A stretch of DNA of 64,000 bases from Ophiura sarsii (GCA_035610835.1 CM069454.1:4707618-4771617); one strand, 5' to 3'; shown: positions 22,067 to 33,485, counted from the first letter of the stretch. Made by a program: numbers and translations. The notes: generated by a model not told the origin, from the letters alone.

Positions 22067-22419
22067 CATTACTGAAAAAAGATGCATATTTATCAAAATC
22101 GTTGATTTGTACCGATATAATTGCGCTAATATATTAATTAGTTTTCTGTTTATTTTGTGCCCCCTTCTTAGTTATTGAAGCAGTCCAAGTCGGGTCATCC
22201 CCTCATGCACATTTTTGTAATTCAACCAATCAGAAATAAGCTTTAATCGTGTTTCCTCATAACTCATTGAATATTCAGTTTAGGGGCGTGAGGCTTTAAT
22301 TTGATTGGTCGGTCAATGAGCAAAACATTCGAATACTTTGGCGCAGTACTTTCGGGCAATTATAAGTAACCTGCGCTCGGCGTGCGCGTTATCATCTAAC
22401 GATTAATTTGATTTGAACG

Positions 22420-22519
22420 NNNNNNNNNNNNNNNNNNNNNNNNNNNNNNNNNNNNNNNNNNNNNNNNNNNNNNNNNNNNNNNNNNNNNNNNNNNNNNNNN
22501 NNNNNNNNNNNNNNNNNNN
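22420..22519. other. Assembly gap (100 N)
   Basis: Exactly 100 unknown bases, a conventional placeholder size. The sequence on its left (22270-22419) is a repeat also found inverted at 6780-6930. Confidence 1.
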
Positions 22520-22932
22520 GGTGTCATAGTTTACCTTTCTTGTTGGTCGACGCACAGAATTACCGGAAGTATTTTTGTGAGTCAAATATGCGCGCGTAGC
22601 GCGCGAAAATTTTCGAATTTGCACCTATTTTTTGCACGATCGAGGTACATTTGGCTCTAAACAAGCTTGTAGCAATGAATATTGTGTTTTGGGAAGAGAA
22701 ATGCGCGCGTAGCGCGCGAAATTTTTCATCTGTGTACAAATTTTCCGGGAAGATTTTCAAAGGGGGGGCGATCGCAACCGTCGCCCCCCCCCCCATCTGA
22801 CGGGCCTGGCAATGGCCCCGCAATGGCCATCCAATTTCAATATGAGCCGCCCACCCCCGATAAATGCCGCGCCTATTGCACACCAAAAAAGCTTGCAGTA
22901 AACGTTGGGTTCGTGTCACCAATGCTATTGTC

Positions 22933-23478
22933 ATTAAGATTTGAATAGGTAAGGTAAAGGATTAGACGTTAAAGGTTACAAAGTTGCGTAACTCCCGTAA
23001 AGGATTATATTGACGGTAAAATATTAAGATTTGAATAGCTACGGTAAAGTATTAGACGTTATAAGCTTACAGAATTGCATCACTCCCGTAAAGGATATGC
23101 TGACGTTAACTGATTAAGATTTGAATAGCTACGGTAAAGTATTAGACGTTAAAAGCTTACAGAATTGCATGGCTCCCGTAAAGGATTATGCTGACGTTAA
23201 ATGATTAAGATTTGAATAGCTACGGTAAAGTATTACACGTTAAAAGATTACAAAGTTGCATGACTCTCGTAAAGGATTATGCTGACGTTAAATGATTAAG
23301 ATTTGAATAGCTACGGTAAAGTATTAGACGTTAAACGTTTACAGAATTGCATAACTCCCGTAAAGGATTATGTTGACGGTAAATGATTAAGAGATTTGAA
23401 TAACTACAATAAAAGGACTAGACGTTAATAGATTACGGACTTGTAATACTCCCGTAAAGGATTATGTTGACGGTTTAT
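22933..23478 (+). repeat. Six tandem 90-91-bp units
   Basis: Units start ATTAAGATTTGAATAGCTAC at 22933, 23023, 23113, 23204, 23295 and 23385. Each contains GGTAAAGTATTAGACGTTAA, ACAGAATTGCAT and CTCCCGTAAAGGATTATG. The period is strikingly constant; the last unit is the most diverged. Confidence 0.9.
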
Positions 23479-24175
23479 CTCCAAAATCATGACATATTTG
23501 TTTGGAACTTGTTGGTCAATAATTAAAAAATAAGTCAGATATTCAAAACAAACCAAAAACCCTCCTACGGAACTGTATTAAGATTAAAATAAATCTAGAA
23601 CGACACAATTTGACCAAAATTATTTTAGTTATCTTGACGAAACCTAAAATGGGTCCAAAACCGTGATTGTTATAAGTTTTAAAAATGGTCAATTTCATGT
23701 TCATGGTTGGATTCATTGAACCCTTTCTTTAAGAAAATTTATACTTTAGGAAAATTTATACTTTATAGATTACAGGAATAATGAAGGAGTTGCAGCAGTT
23801 TTACGGCGGCTATATGCTGAGGGTTCACCCCACCCCCATTAACGAGTTATTATGGGTGCACGCCATTATCAATGCGCGACCTCATTGCGATCGCCATCAC
23901 ATAGCTAGTCCCTAAATAATTTTTCATATTGACATTATTTGGCCTTAAAAATGCTTGCATTTGGTCTCTATTTGTTCCCTGAATAGCCGATACATTTTGA
24001 ACAAAATTAGCGTACATCGAACGTTTTATTGAAACAATATTGGCGGATGGTGCCCCCTCCGCGGGCGCCCATAAAACTTTACAATATACCTTTTTGTGTA
24101 CCACTGTACCTTTTTCAGTGGCATACCCAAGGGTTTCACCTTGGTACATTTGCGATATCGACCATGCGGGTTTTT

Positions 24176-24191
24176 TTGCAACCACATCGCT

Positions 24192-24230
<39 letters not shown>

Positions 24231-24360
24231 ACCCCATCCCACTCATCAGGATTTCACGATCTGGCGACAAACCGGGCGGCAAAATAAATGGGGCACCTAT
24301 TACGATTTGTTGGTCCAATTTACCTTTCCTGAACAAATCAGGCTTGGTCAGCCCCCCCCC
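24176..24360 (+). repeat. Poly(C) transposon-like segment
   Basis: AACCACATCGCTACC is followed by about 38 C, then CACCCCATCCCACTCATCAG, GGATTTCACGATCTGGCGAC and a second short C tract. A close relative with the same ACCACATCGCTACCACCCC lead-in lies at 61793-61890. Confidence 0.6.
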
Positions 24361-25034
24361 ACCCCCCGTAAATTTAATCCTGGATCACAACTCACTACAA
24401 CGTGTGAATTCTTGTTCAAAATGACTACCCTGTATAAAGGGGCAAGTATTGAAAAATGTAAAAGGGCAACTCGGTCTGAATTTTGGACCCAAGTAAGATT
24501 AATCTGTGTTTATAACTATTCAAAATTTTATAAAAGGTAACTCAAAGTTATCGTCATTTTCAGAAGGCATCTTTCCCATAGAAACACACTATACCACTAG
24601 GGACGGCGGGCCGGTCATGCCGGTATAAAGGGAAACATCACATGGCCTGTTACATGGGATTTGAGGTCTTGTTATTGTTGGTCGTATGTCTTGATTAAAT
24701 TAATTAAATGCTGAGACATAAGACCTATATTTACATTGTAATAAAGTGTTGCTATCTACTGAAGATAGCATTATTTCACGTTAATTATATTTCTATTTTC
24801 AATTTGAAGATTATACCCAGTTTCAGTTTGTGATGTACCGGCCTAATATTTAACAAAATCCCTGTTTTTCACATTTAAATTTCCCTGAAATAGCTCCTGA
24901 TTTCTACAATATGAACAATCAATATCCTGCCCCCCCCCCCCCCACCCCCACCCCCCCCCCCCCCCCCCCCCCCTCTTCGCTAATAGCGTACTTTTGGTTA
25001 CTGATCTCGGATGCCCCCGCCTCGCCCACTCTAA

Positions 25035-26150
25035 AAAGTATAATATTACGGAACTCCCTTCCAGGCATTCCAAACAAATAAATAACAAATACAACCCCCC
25101 CCCCCCCCGCCCCCGCCCCCGCTCTCAAATGTCTGACTCTGCGACTGACCGACCGACCCTGCCTGATACCTGAGAGGTCCGTTTGCCCCCCGGGGGGCCA
25201 GTCAAACATAATAGTGTACACACGCGTGACCAAATTTTTTCCAGACACCCCCTAAACAAGTTTTACCCTGCAAGCAAAATTACCCCCTAAACAAGTTTTT
25301 AGCGCGCTTTCCTTGCAAATTTTGACCCCTAAACAAGTTCTTGCCAGAATATGACCCCTAAAACAAGTTTTGTTTGTTTTGTCTGTAGAAACGAGTGACA
25401 CACAGGCGTTCTCAAATTGGAAATGAGACGCTCAAAAGAAATCGCAAAAACGGGAATAACATTCCTCTGGGAACGGGGAACAAAACAAGTTACCCTAAAC
25501 ACGTTCGACCGGTATTTTAAGCCACCCTTTTTCTTGAAAATCAGCGTTTTTGATACCCTTAACGCGTCACGCGCGTGACGCGTCCAACACTGAAAAAACA
25601 CCCCTTTTTACGCGTTTTTTTTGGTCACGCCTGTGTACACTATTATGTTTGACTGGGCCCCCCCCCCCCCCCCCCCCCCCACAGAATTTTGTTAATCTAT
25701 TGTTTGCCCATACAAAAGAATTTCTTTCGGCGCCTTTATTGACAAGTCTTTTGTATTGAAGCTCAAACAGCATTACTATGTTTTTAGCACAAATGCACCC
25801 AAAGAGCTACCGTATTTATTTTTGACGGTCACCGCAACAACGCTACTAGCGTTGTTGCGGTGACCGTTGGCAATAAATAACGGTAGCTCTTTGGGTGCAT
25901 TTGTGCTAAAAAACATAGTAATGCTGTTTGAGCTTCAATACAAAAGACTTGTCAATAAAGGCGCCGATAGAAATCCTTTTGTATGGGCAAACAAAAACAA
26001 TAGATTAACAAAATTCTGTGGGGCAAACGGACCTCTCAGGTATCAGGCAGGGTCGATCGGTCAGTCGCAGAGTTGAGAGCGAGGGGGAGGGGGGGGGGGG
26101 GGAGGGGTTGTATTTGTTAGTTTGGAATGCCTGAAGGGAGTTCCGTAATA
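25035..26150. repeat. Large palindrome
   Basis: Arms meet near 25846-25848 at ACGCTACTAGCGT. About 165 bp on each side are near-identical inverted copies (AATTTTGTTAATCTATTG, GAGCTACCGT, CGGTCACCGCAACAACG). Outer arms 25035-25200 and 26020-26150 also match (GACCTCTCAGGTATCAGGCA, GGAACTCCCTTC). The left arm is lengthened by an inserted element at 25191-25663. Confidence 0.8.
25191..25663. mobile_element. Inverted-repeat element nested in the palindrome
   Basis: CCAGTCAAACATAATAGTGT, continuing ACACACGCGTGACC, and its complement at 25623-25656 form termini of about 40 bp. Inside are tandem ACCCCTAAACAAGTTTT units. No coding sequence. Confidence 0.75.
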
Positions 26151-26309
26151 AAGGGTTCACACAAAAGAAAGTATACCACTTTGTTCATGTCATTTTGAGT
26201 AACATTCAATTATTTTTTTACCAAACAGGCTAGATATGAATGTTACTCAGTTTTTGAACTAAACGGGTCAGAGAAAAAACGTTCCTGAAGCCCTCTTGTT
26301 AAGCTTGAA

Positions 26310-26700
26310 GTCCAATATCATATTTCAGAGGGGAAAAAGCATTTGTTTGTACAGTATAAATGAAATTGATTGAATATAGTCTTGTAATTTGTAAGAGATG
26401 AATAAATTATGATAATTTTTTTGTGGCAAATATCATATTTCAGAGGAAAAAAAGCATTTGTACAGTATAAACTAAATTTATTAAATATAGTCTTGTAATT
26501 GTAAGAGATGAATGAATCAAGATTTGTCGCCGTGCCGTGCTTCTTGAAAAGCCGTACATTTCTATAATATTAAAAATTGCAAGTAATTCAAATATCATAT
26601 TTCAGAGGGGAAAAAGCATCTGTACAGTATAAATTAGATTTATTAAATATAGTCTTGTAATTGGTAAGAGATGAATAAATTATGATAACTTTTTTGTAAT
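26310..26700 (+). repeat. Three tandem copies of a roughly 120-160-bp unit
   Basis: AATATCATATTTCAGAGGGG starts at about 26315, 26428 and 26590. Each copy continues AAAAAGCATTTGTACAGTAT and ATATAGTCTTGTAATTGTAAG. Confidence 0.8.
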
Positions 26701-26999
26701 TATTATAAATTCGTAAATGTAGTGTATGTGAGTTTACCGTCAAGTATTCAAGACAAGAGTGCTTGTACGTAAGATCGCCTACACTTACACTACTATTGTG
26801 CGCATACCCAGCGAGGCAACAATTTTCCCTATATACCTGTACACAGTAAACTATCACACACACACGCCTAACTGCACAAACGCTGCACAGTGCATGCAGG
26901 GTTTCTAGCGAATGAATGAATTAAATTGGAAAATTAACTTGACACTTTTGTACACACTAGAGTTGATATATTTAGGTCAGCGAGTTGTCAAAATTCATA

Positions 27000-27043
27000 T
27001 TTGGCCCCTGAGACGATTATTATAATCGTCTCAGTTTGGCCCC
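27000..27043. repeat. Short palindrome between 9-bp direct repeats
   Basis: TTTGGCCCC at 27000-27008 and 27035-27043 flanks a 26-bp hairpin TGAGACGATTAT/ATAATCGTCTCA. Confidence 0.7.
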
Positions 27044-27411
27044 ACATTGGTTCAGAAAAGAGCAACAATCATTAAAATTGTACATTTAATGCTAGGGGTA
27101 ATATCGTGACAAAAATGTAATTGTGCGTTTGCCTACTAGGTAATTATGATACTCTAAGTATAAACAAATGGCTTTTGGAGGCTTATCCTATAAATAGGAG
27201 TGGGCTATTATCAGATTATAGAGGGTCATTTTTAGGTCATAGTTTCAGATCGCGCTTGCTACATGATGAAGACTTTAAAAAATAGCGCGGTTCTCCCTAT
27301 GCTGGTTCCCTGCATCAATGGGCTCCACACAACTTATGCGTGTGTGCATGGATAAAGTTGAGCTAGGTTAAATCCATCAGTCTCCTAACATGGCGCATGG
27401 ACGCGAGCACA

Positions 27412-29478
27412 AAAGATAAAGTTCAAAAGTTCAAAGTGTTTTATTGATATCACCAAACAAACAGGTATAATCAAAACAAAATACATAAAACATCAACTAA
27501 AGCTACGTTAAATACAACAATAACCTAATACTTAAAAATATAATATTTATTAATACTGTTAGAAAATAGACGCGATGTTAAAGGTATATTATGTGATCTT
27601 TCTAGGGAACGCCCTCAACATCGAAAAAAAATTGAAAGCAGATTTTCTTGCAGACATTTCTGATCATAAATCATGCATACATTCCAAGTTACAGGGCGAT
27701 ACGATTCTTAATTACTTCAAAATCATGGTTTTAGAGTGAAAATAAACTGTCGGAATCCCGACAGTTTATATTTTTCACTCTAAATTCACTCTAAAACCAT
27801 GATTTTGAGGTAATTAGGAATCGTATCGCTCTGTAACTTGGAATGTATGTATGATTTATGATCGGAAATGTAAATCTGCAAGAAAATCTACTTTCTAAAA
27901 AATATCATGAATAGAGGGCGCTCTCTGGAAAAGATCACATAATATGCCTTTAACATATAAATTCATCGTGTCTATATATCCAATGATTGTCGAGCCTCAA
28001 AAGCTTGTTTAACATATTTAATGACGGGTTGAATGCAGTCATAGTCAGAGACACCCATGATTGTTGTGAAAATCTCATTTCTAGACATTGAATCTAAATT
28101 GTAAATGTCGGAGAGTTTACATAAGAGATCATCACGTAAGGTTGAGTAAAATGGGCATTTCATTATAAGATGAAATTCATCCTCAACCAAACTCAAATCA
28201 CATAATTTACAGATTCTGTCCTGAGGTTGGATTTTGGGTGTAACATGTCTACCTTTCTCAATCATTAATGAATGAGCACTAATTCTTAATTTAGTGAAGA
28301 TATTCCTAGTAGACCGGTTGAACATAACAACATAATTCTCAAGAGAAAACGATGTTTTGAAAAGACAATAAGACCTCAATTTAGCTTGAAAATTACTAAT
28401 AGTCTTAGACCAAAGATGACTGTAAACAAGTTCCAGGTTAGAAGTAATAATTGTATTAAAATTACTTGGTGTAATACAATTTGGTCTATTCCAGATATCT
28501 AATCTTTTACTATGAGATCAAATAACCCTTTTATACCTGATGACCAAGAGAAAATACCTGTATCACATAGTTTACGATTATCAAGTAATGCATCTATAAC
28601 AAGTGAACGACAACCCTTCATACATTTATCATTTAAAGACCACCAATACTTAACCGCCAAACCAAGCATAATGATGAGAATGGGAAATCTCCCCTAATTC
28701 CCCTCTAACAGCATTATTGGTTGCTTTTTTATGAACACCCAAAATTAATTTGCAAACTTTAATATGTAAAGTTTCACTGGGTAATTTATCACAAACTGAG
28801 AGAAAGTTAGTATTATTAAGGGTTTTTAATAAATAAGGAGCCCAAACTTCACTTCCATAGCTTAATATAGGTTGAATCAAAGACGAAAATAACTTAATAC
28901 TACAATTATACGAGGCATTACTTAAATTATGTCTTATTTTAAAATATGCCTTAGATGCCTTATCTTGAAGCCTCAGCATAGCTTTGGTAAAAGAACCGGA
29001 CGGAACAAAAATAATACCCAAATAGCAATTATTCAGAAGCAATTTTAAGGCCAGTATTGCCATAGTTAAATTGGTATTTATTCAAAATGTGACCTCTCTT
29101 ATTAAAGATCATGATATTGGATTTATCAATGTTCACTACAAGTTTCCATTTTGAACAGTAATTATGCAATCTATCTAAGGCAAGCTGAAGCCCCTTAGAA
29201 CTTTCTGAGAAAATGATTAAATCATCAGCATACATAAGACAAGAAATAGGTAAATCATTGATGTAAACCGGATCACAAGACAAGTCAAATATATCAGGTA
29301 GGTCGCTTAAAAAAAGGACTTAAATTACAACCCTGTTTAACACCAACCGTAGTCTCAAACGAATCTGTTACTTTACCATCACATTTAACAGCAAATAAAA
29401 CAGAACTATACATATTCTTAATAATGTTTAAAAATTTACCACCAATACCAATCTGAGTAAGTTTGATATACAGATAAT
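27412..29478 (-). mobile_element. Broken non-LTR retrotransposon (LINE): reverse transcriptase C-terminal half, zinc finger and 3' UTR
   Basis: Reading leftwards from about 29478, the translated pieces show VGVKQGCNLSPF, the catalytic motif LMYADDLIIF (29220-29260), a LVVNIDKSNIMIFNK block, then SLIQPILSYGSEVWAP, then a C-terminal domain with a CKLCDLSLVEDEFHLIMKCP zinc-knuckle-like motif, stopping at 27972. The frame is broken at least four times: a deletion after NLSPF near 29310, an extra base near 29038, a shift near 28690 and another near 28510. The copy is therefore dead. The 5' half is absent. The 3' UTR continues to about 27412, with a 3' end AATAAAACACTTTGAAC, and is interrupted by an inverted-repeat element at 27578-27953. 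It is a jockey/CR1-like or related clade; the exact clade is not certain. Confidence 0.85.
27578..27953. mobile_element. Palindromic MITE with TTAA target duplication, inserted in the LINE 3' UTR
   Basis: The element is bounded by TTAA on both sides (27578-27581 and 27950-27953). The two arms, about 175 bp each, are near-complete inverted repeats: an outer ATATTATGTGATCTTT, a middle TTCCAAGTTACAGGGCGATA, and a centre of CTGTCGG/CCGACAG. Terminal TTAA points to a piggyBac- or Kolobok-like transposase supplied in trans. No coding sequence is present. A second copy lies at 11744-12127. Confidence 0.85.
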
Positions 29479-29484
29479 GAGCCC

Positions 29485-29609
29485 GACGTTGGGGGACTGG
29501 CGGAGATAGTCTAACAGTTGAGCACCCTCGTAGGGGCCGTGTGGAAAATCGGGAAGACTGGAGGAGCCAGTCTAGCAGGGAACCAGCATTGGTTTAGCTG
29601 TACTAAAAC
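29485..29609 (+). promoter_or_regulatory. Probable 5' UTR and promoter-proximal region of gene 2
   Basis: This 125-bp stretch separates the truncated end of a minus-strand LINE (about 29478) from the gene 2 start codon. It is unique-looking and richer in G+C than its surroundings. The ATG has a good context (AAAACATGGCG). I see no TATA box. The role is inferred only from position. Confidence 0.4.
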
Positions 29610-29819
29610 ATGGCGTCGTTAGAGCGCTCGAGCCATCACGGCCATAGCAGTCAGAATAGTACGGAGGAGGATTCTGATAACGGCCAGTATGACAAGAAGA
29701 AATCGAAAATTAAGGTTAAACGAAGCGGCTCTGAAAGAAGAAGATTGAGCAGGCGTTCTAGTAGTGAAACATTGTCATACTCATACAGTCATGACAGTGA
29801 TAGCGAGAGCGGTACACAG
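29610..29819 (+). CDS. Serine/charge-rich first coding exon, unrecognised protein (gene 2)
   Basis: An ATG in good context (AAAACATGGCG) opens exactly 70 codons that end at a splice donor ACACAG|GTAGGG, phase 0. The peptide begins MASLERSSHHGHSSQNS, has an acidic patch (EEDSDNG), a basic patch (KKKSKIKVKRSGSERRRLS), and a Ser-rich end (SRRSSSETLSYSYSHDSDSE). It is low complexity and probably disordered, with many possible phosphorylation sites in RRxS contexts. No domain is recognisable. GC content is higher than the AT-rich repeats around it, and the base use looks coding rather than repeat-like. The intron after the donor holds many repeats. The next exon I can find on this strand in a compatible phase is at 54525-54885. 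A function cannot be given. Confidence 0.65.
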
Positions 29820-30238
29820 GTAGGGATGTTCATATCATTGACTATATAGAGGGCGACATATTTGACCAAAATATGTAGAAAACTCATGTTTACCTCTTTT
29901 TAATTCAGCGGAAAAGTACGAAACTGCTGGGATGTATTCACTGATGTATAAATAACCCCACACAAGCAACTAGACATCATGAAAGTAAACCCTTAATTTA
30001 CCTAAAATGGTTTTAAAATGTGCATGACTTAAACTACTTTTGGTTATAACTTTTTTTTATTATTCAGCCTGCCGACAAGGTTGAACCATCATTTTTTATT
30101 GTAAAGTACTTTGTTTCCATGTATTCCATTTTCAAAGAGATAATTTTATTTTCAAAATTTTATGAACATGCCTAACACAGGTAAAGTCTAGACAGGGATT
30201 AGCTCGTTCACGTAGCGTACGTGTTGTCGTTCCTCCCC

Positions 30239-30569
30239 CTATACTCCCTTTCATAATCCCTTGGACATAATTCCATCAAATCATGCGTACGTGCGAGTTG
30301 CGTACATATGTGCGTAGGTTCGCGTAGTAATGCGTAGGTGCGTATGTGCGTAAAACCGGAAGTGCGTACCAGTCCCTTTAAAAAATAATCGCGCATTCTA
30401 ATTGGTCAATCGTGAAATCGTCCACACGCCGTGATCGCCGGCGCGTGACCTTGTTCATGTTTATCGCGCCTGTCAAGCATTCTGGCGGCCGCGCCTCGAA
30501 AACAACAACAAAATACGCTCGCGTGAAATAACGCGAATTATGTCCAAGAAATTATGAAAGGGAGTATAG
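30239..30569. mobile_element. MITE with CTATACTCCCTTTCATAAT ends
   Basis: CTATACTCCCTTTCATAATC and the complement of GAAATTATGAAAGGGAGTATAG end a 331-bp element; GGACATAATT/AATTATGTCC extends the pairing. The interior is rich in GCGTACGTGCG-type repeats and CG dinucleotides. Confidence 0.75.
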
Positions 30570-30586
30570 CAAAAGTAAGTTTTCAA

Positions 30587-31161
30587 TAGGTGATTACGGA
30601 GTGACATCACATGCCGTTGACCACAAACTACGTGAATTCAAACAAATTCAGATTGCACCATCACCAAAACGGCCAAAATGTAACCCTTTTTGTACCCCCG
30701 TGAAATATTACCATCGAACAGAATAGGCCTATTTGACAAAGTGATTCCTCTACATACTCATGTTATCATATTTACATAGGTGGCCACGGACCTTCAATTT
30801 GCCGTTGACACCAAAGCATCAAAATCAATACTACGCTCTACTCGACCATACAGAAGAACGTTCCTAGTGACCATGTGTAGCTGTATAAGCGACCGTTGTT
30901 TACATGAGCAATATTTCCGAAATTCGTAAAATGTTTCACTGGATTTTCAGACTTTGACCTGTAAAAAACATGTGAAAACTTGCATTATGTGTAAATATGA
31001 TAACATGAGTATGTAGAGGAATCACTTTGTCAAATATTCTGTTCGATGGTAATATTTCACGGGAGTACAAAAATGGTTAAATTTTGGCCGTTTTGGTGAT
31101 GGTGCAATGAATTCACGTAGTTTGTGCTCAACGGCATGTGACGTCACTCCGTAATCACCTA
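30587..31161. mobile_element. Inverted-repeat element with arms of about 190 bp
   Basis: TAGGTGATTACGGAGTGACA and its complement TGACGTCACTCCGTAATCACCTA bound the element. Arms share TCACATGCCGTTGA, GTGATTCCTCTACATACTCA and ATATTACCATCGAACAGAAT. It directly neighbours the element ending at 30569 and another repeat at 31164. Confidence 0.8.
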
Positions 31162-31163
31162 CA

Positions 31164-31296
31164 TGTGAAATTCACGAGGTGACTGACTGGGAAAAAATTT
31201 GGGGCAACCTTTTACGAAAAATTCCAGGACGGAATTATTCTAACCAGGAATTTTTTGGCTGTGCCCCCCCTGACAACCAACCTCTGTTACGCCCCT
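31164..31296 (-). mobile_element. Fragment of the CAGTGGCGTA/poly(C) hAT-like family
   Basis: The plus strand has AATTCACGAGGTGACTGACT, GGGAAAAAATTTGGGGCAAC and CCCCCCCTGACAACC, and ends TCTGTTACGCCCCTG. It matches 39482-39614 over most of its length. Confidence 0.65.
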
Positions 31297-31396
31297 GGAA
31301 ACATTCTAAATATACATGCAGCAGAAGTCAATTTTGCAGTTTACAAAGACCAGTAAATAAAGTTTTCCCATCCCCATTACATGTATTATAATATGT

Positions 31397-31770
31397 ATAG
31401 TAGGAGTGGGCTATAGAGGGTCATTTTTAGGTCATAGTTTCAGATCACGCTTGCTACATGATTTGTTGATGACTTAAAAAAAATTGAAAAAAATGCGAAA
31501 TCCAGGGTGCCCCGGCCAAAAAACCACAAAAAGTCGGCCATTTTGGAAAAAACAGACTTTTGATCATAACTCAGTCATTTTTGGTCTAATTTATTTGATT
31601 TTGGTGGCAATACCCATGTTTTAGGGTACAGTATGTCATTATATGCTGGTTTCGTCTCATATAACCCCTTCGTTTTCTTGTAATTAGCTGATTTTGGTCA
31701 AATTTGGACTGTGAGGGCGCTTTGCAAAAAAGAAGCTATCGCATTAATAAAAATTTTAACAAAATTATGC
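31397..31770 (+). mobile_element. Half of the long-inverted-repeat family (see 48526-49550)
   Basis: AGGAGTGGGCTATAGAGGGT, CATTTTTAGGTCATAGTTTC, AGATCACGCTTGCTACATGA and GACTGTGAGGGCGCTTTGCA match the left arm at 48526-48870. A shorter fragment is at 27194-27285. Confidence 0.75.
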
Positions 31771-32399
31771 CATTTTGGGGAAAATTTCTTTTTTTAAAGA
31801 GTCGTCCGTGTCGAAATTCTGACATGTAGCTGCCGGAAATCATATTTATTTTATTTTTCCCTTCGACTCTCTCGAGAAGAATTGTTAATTGAAATAATTG
31901 ATAAAAAAGAAAAAGATCGACAAAAAACTTTAAATAAAAAATAAAAAATAAACTTACAAATAGTGTTGAGTTATCCCGTGTTTTTTCTCTTACGTGACAC
32001 GGGTCATTTTATACGTGCGTGTAACGGGTACCCGTATCCCGTAAGTCTCACTCTCCGTGAATTCCCTCAAACACACCGGGAGTAGAGGTCAAGCCCAGCA
32101 ATAACCTGCATAGTGCATTGACCAAATATAGCATCGCAAAATGCGAAACACTTTAGAAGACTTTGCGAAAATTCAAAAATCGCGAAATTTTGCGTTCCAA
32201 AGCCCCAATTCTTTGAAAATATTGCATTCTAAATCCAAAAAAAAAATGAAAATTTGCGTTCTTGCTAATCAAAATTGAACTATAGGCCAGTTCTCAACCT
32301 ACTTTTTTAAACAAATCAGTACCTAACTAAGACCCTATTTTTAGTCATAAAATCCACTCAGTTCTGTAGCCTTTTTGAGGCGGCACACCCCTTCCCAAA

Positions 32400-32495
32400 A
32401 AATGTTGAGTGCCCCCCCCCCCCCCCCCCCCCCCCCGGGGTCACAGCCCCTTTCAACTTGCCCGACTCCCCCCCCCCCCCCCCCCCCCCCGTGAT
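32400..32495 (+). repeat. Two poly(C) tracts
   Basis: C22 near 32414-32436 and C21 near 32469-32490 are separated by GGGGTCACAGCCCCTTTC. They may be the two halves of one poly(C) transposon-like segment. Confidence 0.8.
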
Positions 32496-33004
32496 CACAC
32501 CATCCACTTCAATTTTGACAGAAACTCGCTATGATATAATATTAAATATTAAACAGGCGAACTCTACGGCCCCACGAAAATAATAACAGGACCTTTACAC
32601 TACTAATTTAATAATCTGGTCAATCAAAACACGTACACGCCTTTCAACATTCTGATTGTTTTGTTCATAATCTAAAATGTTCACACCCCTTTAAATCATA
32701 GATCGCGTTTCGTCGCCGCGAATGGAATCCATCAAATTGTCACGATTCCAATGAGTTGTGGTTCTGAGTGTGATCTCAGGAATTTCTCTTTGTCTGCTCG
32801 CTCTCAGCCCAGTTGAAGTTGATGATGAATTCGCGCCAATTTTATAAAACTATAAGTTCAGGATATGCGGTAATATGCGTCTCGACTCTATATCTCCCGA
32901 ACAAGAGCTCTTCTCCCGAACCACAAAGGTGAGAAAACATATCTTAATAATCAGATGCCAACACACTTAATTCAAGTATTCAAACACTCAGGTTATGATC
33001 AGTA

Positions 33005-33110
33005 CGATAAACAGGCGAACTCTACCCCACGAAGTGGCGAACTCTACCATACGTACAGCACTACTAATTTACGGTAACCTAGAGGTGCCTGGTAGAGTTC
33101 GCCAATTCAA
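33005..33110. repeat. Short inverted element around GGCGAACTCTACC
   Basis: AGGCGAACTCTACC, GTGGCGAACTCTACC and GGTAGAGTTCGCC occur within 100 bp. A further AGGCGAACTCTACGGCC lies at 32555. Confidence 0.6.
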
Positions 33111-33270
33111 AATGGCGTCCGAAAAGCGAACACAACCTCATACGCGACAGTGACACACATTCATGACATGTCAAGAATACGATAGAATACGATCATGATC
33201 ATACTAATAGCCTCATTTATCATGTTATGTTTATCATATATGGTCATGTTTTTTATACTGGGTACCCACC

Positions 33271-33485
33271 AGGGCTCAAATTACATCGCGGCCATTGCCG
33301 CGATGCCCTCGCATCTGGCCGCGATGCCCTCGGATCAGTAAAAAATTCACGGCCATAATGGCCGTGCCCTATTTTTAACAGAGGCCGTGTGTGCCCTTGG
33401 TTTGGCCTTGGTGCCCCAGAACATGGCCTCGGTGCCCTTCGAAATGGTATATTCTTAAGGCCAAAGTGGCCGTGCCCCTAAAATG
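33271..33485 (+). repeat. GC-rich repeats of GGCCGTGCCC/GGCCGCGATGCCC
   Basis: GGCCGCGATGCCCTCG, CGGCCATAATGGCCGTGCCC, GCCTTGGTGCCC, GGCCTCGGTGCCC and GGCCAAAGTGGCCGTGCCCC occur in succession. It is non-coding as far as can be seen. Confidence 0.7.

Noticed and set aside
17480..23480. CRISPR-like appearance of the regular arrays
   Set aside because: Animal genome context, units lack the short-repeat plus unique-spacer structure, and no cas genes are present.
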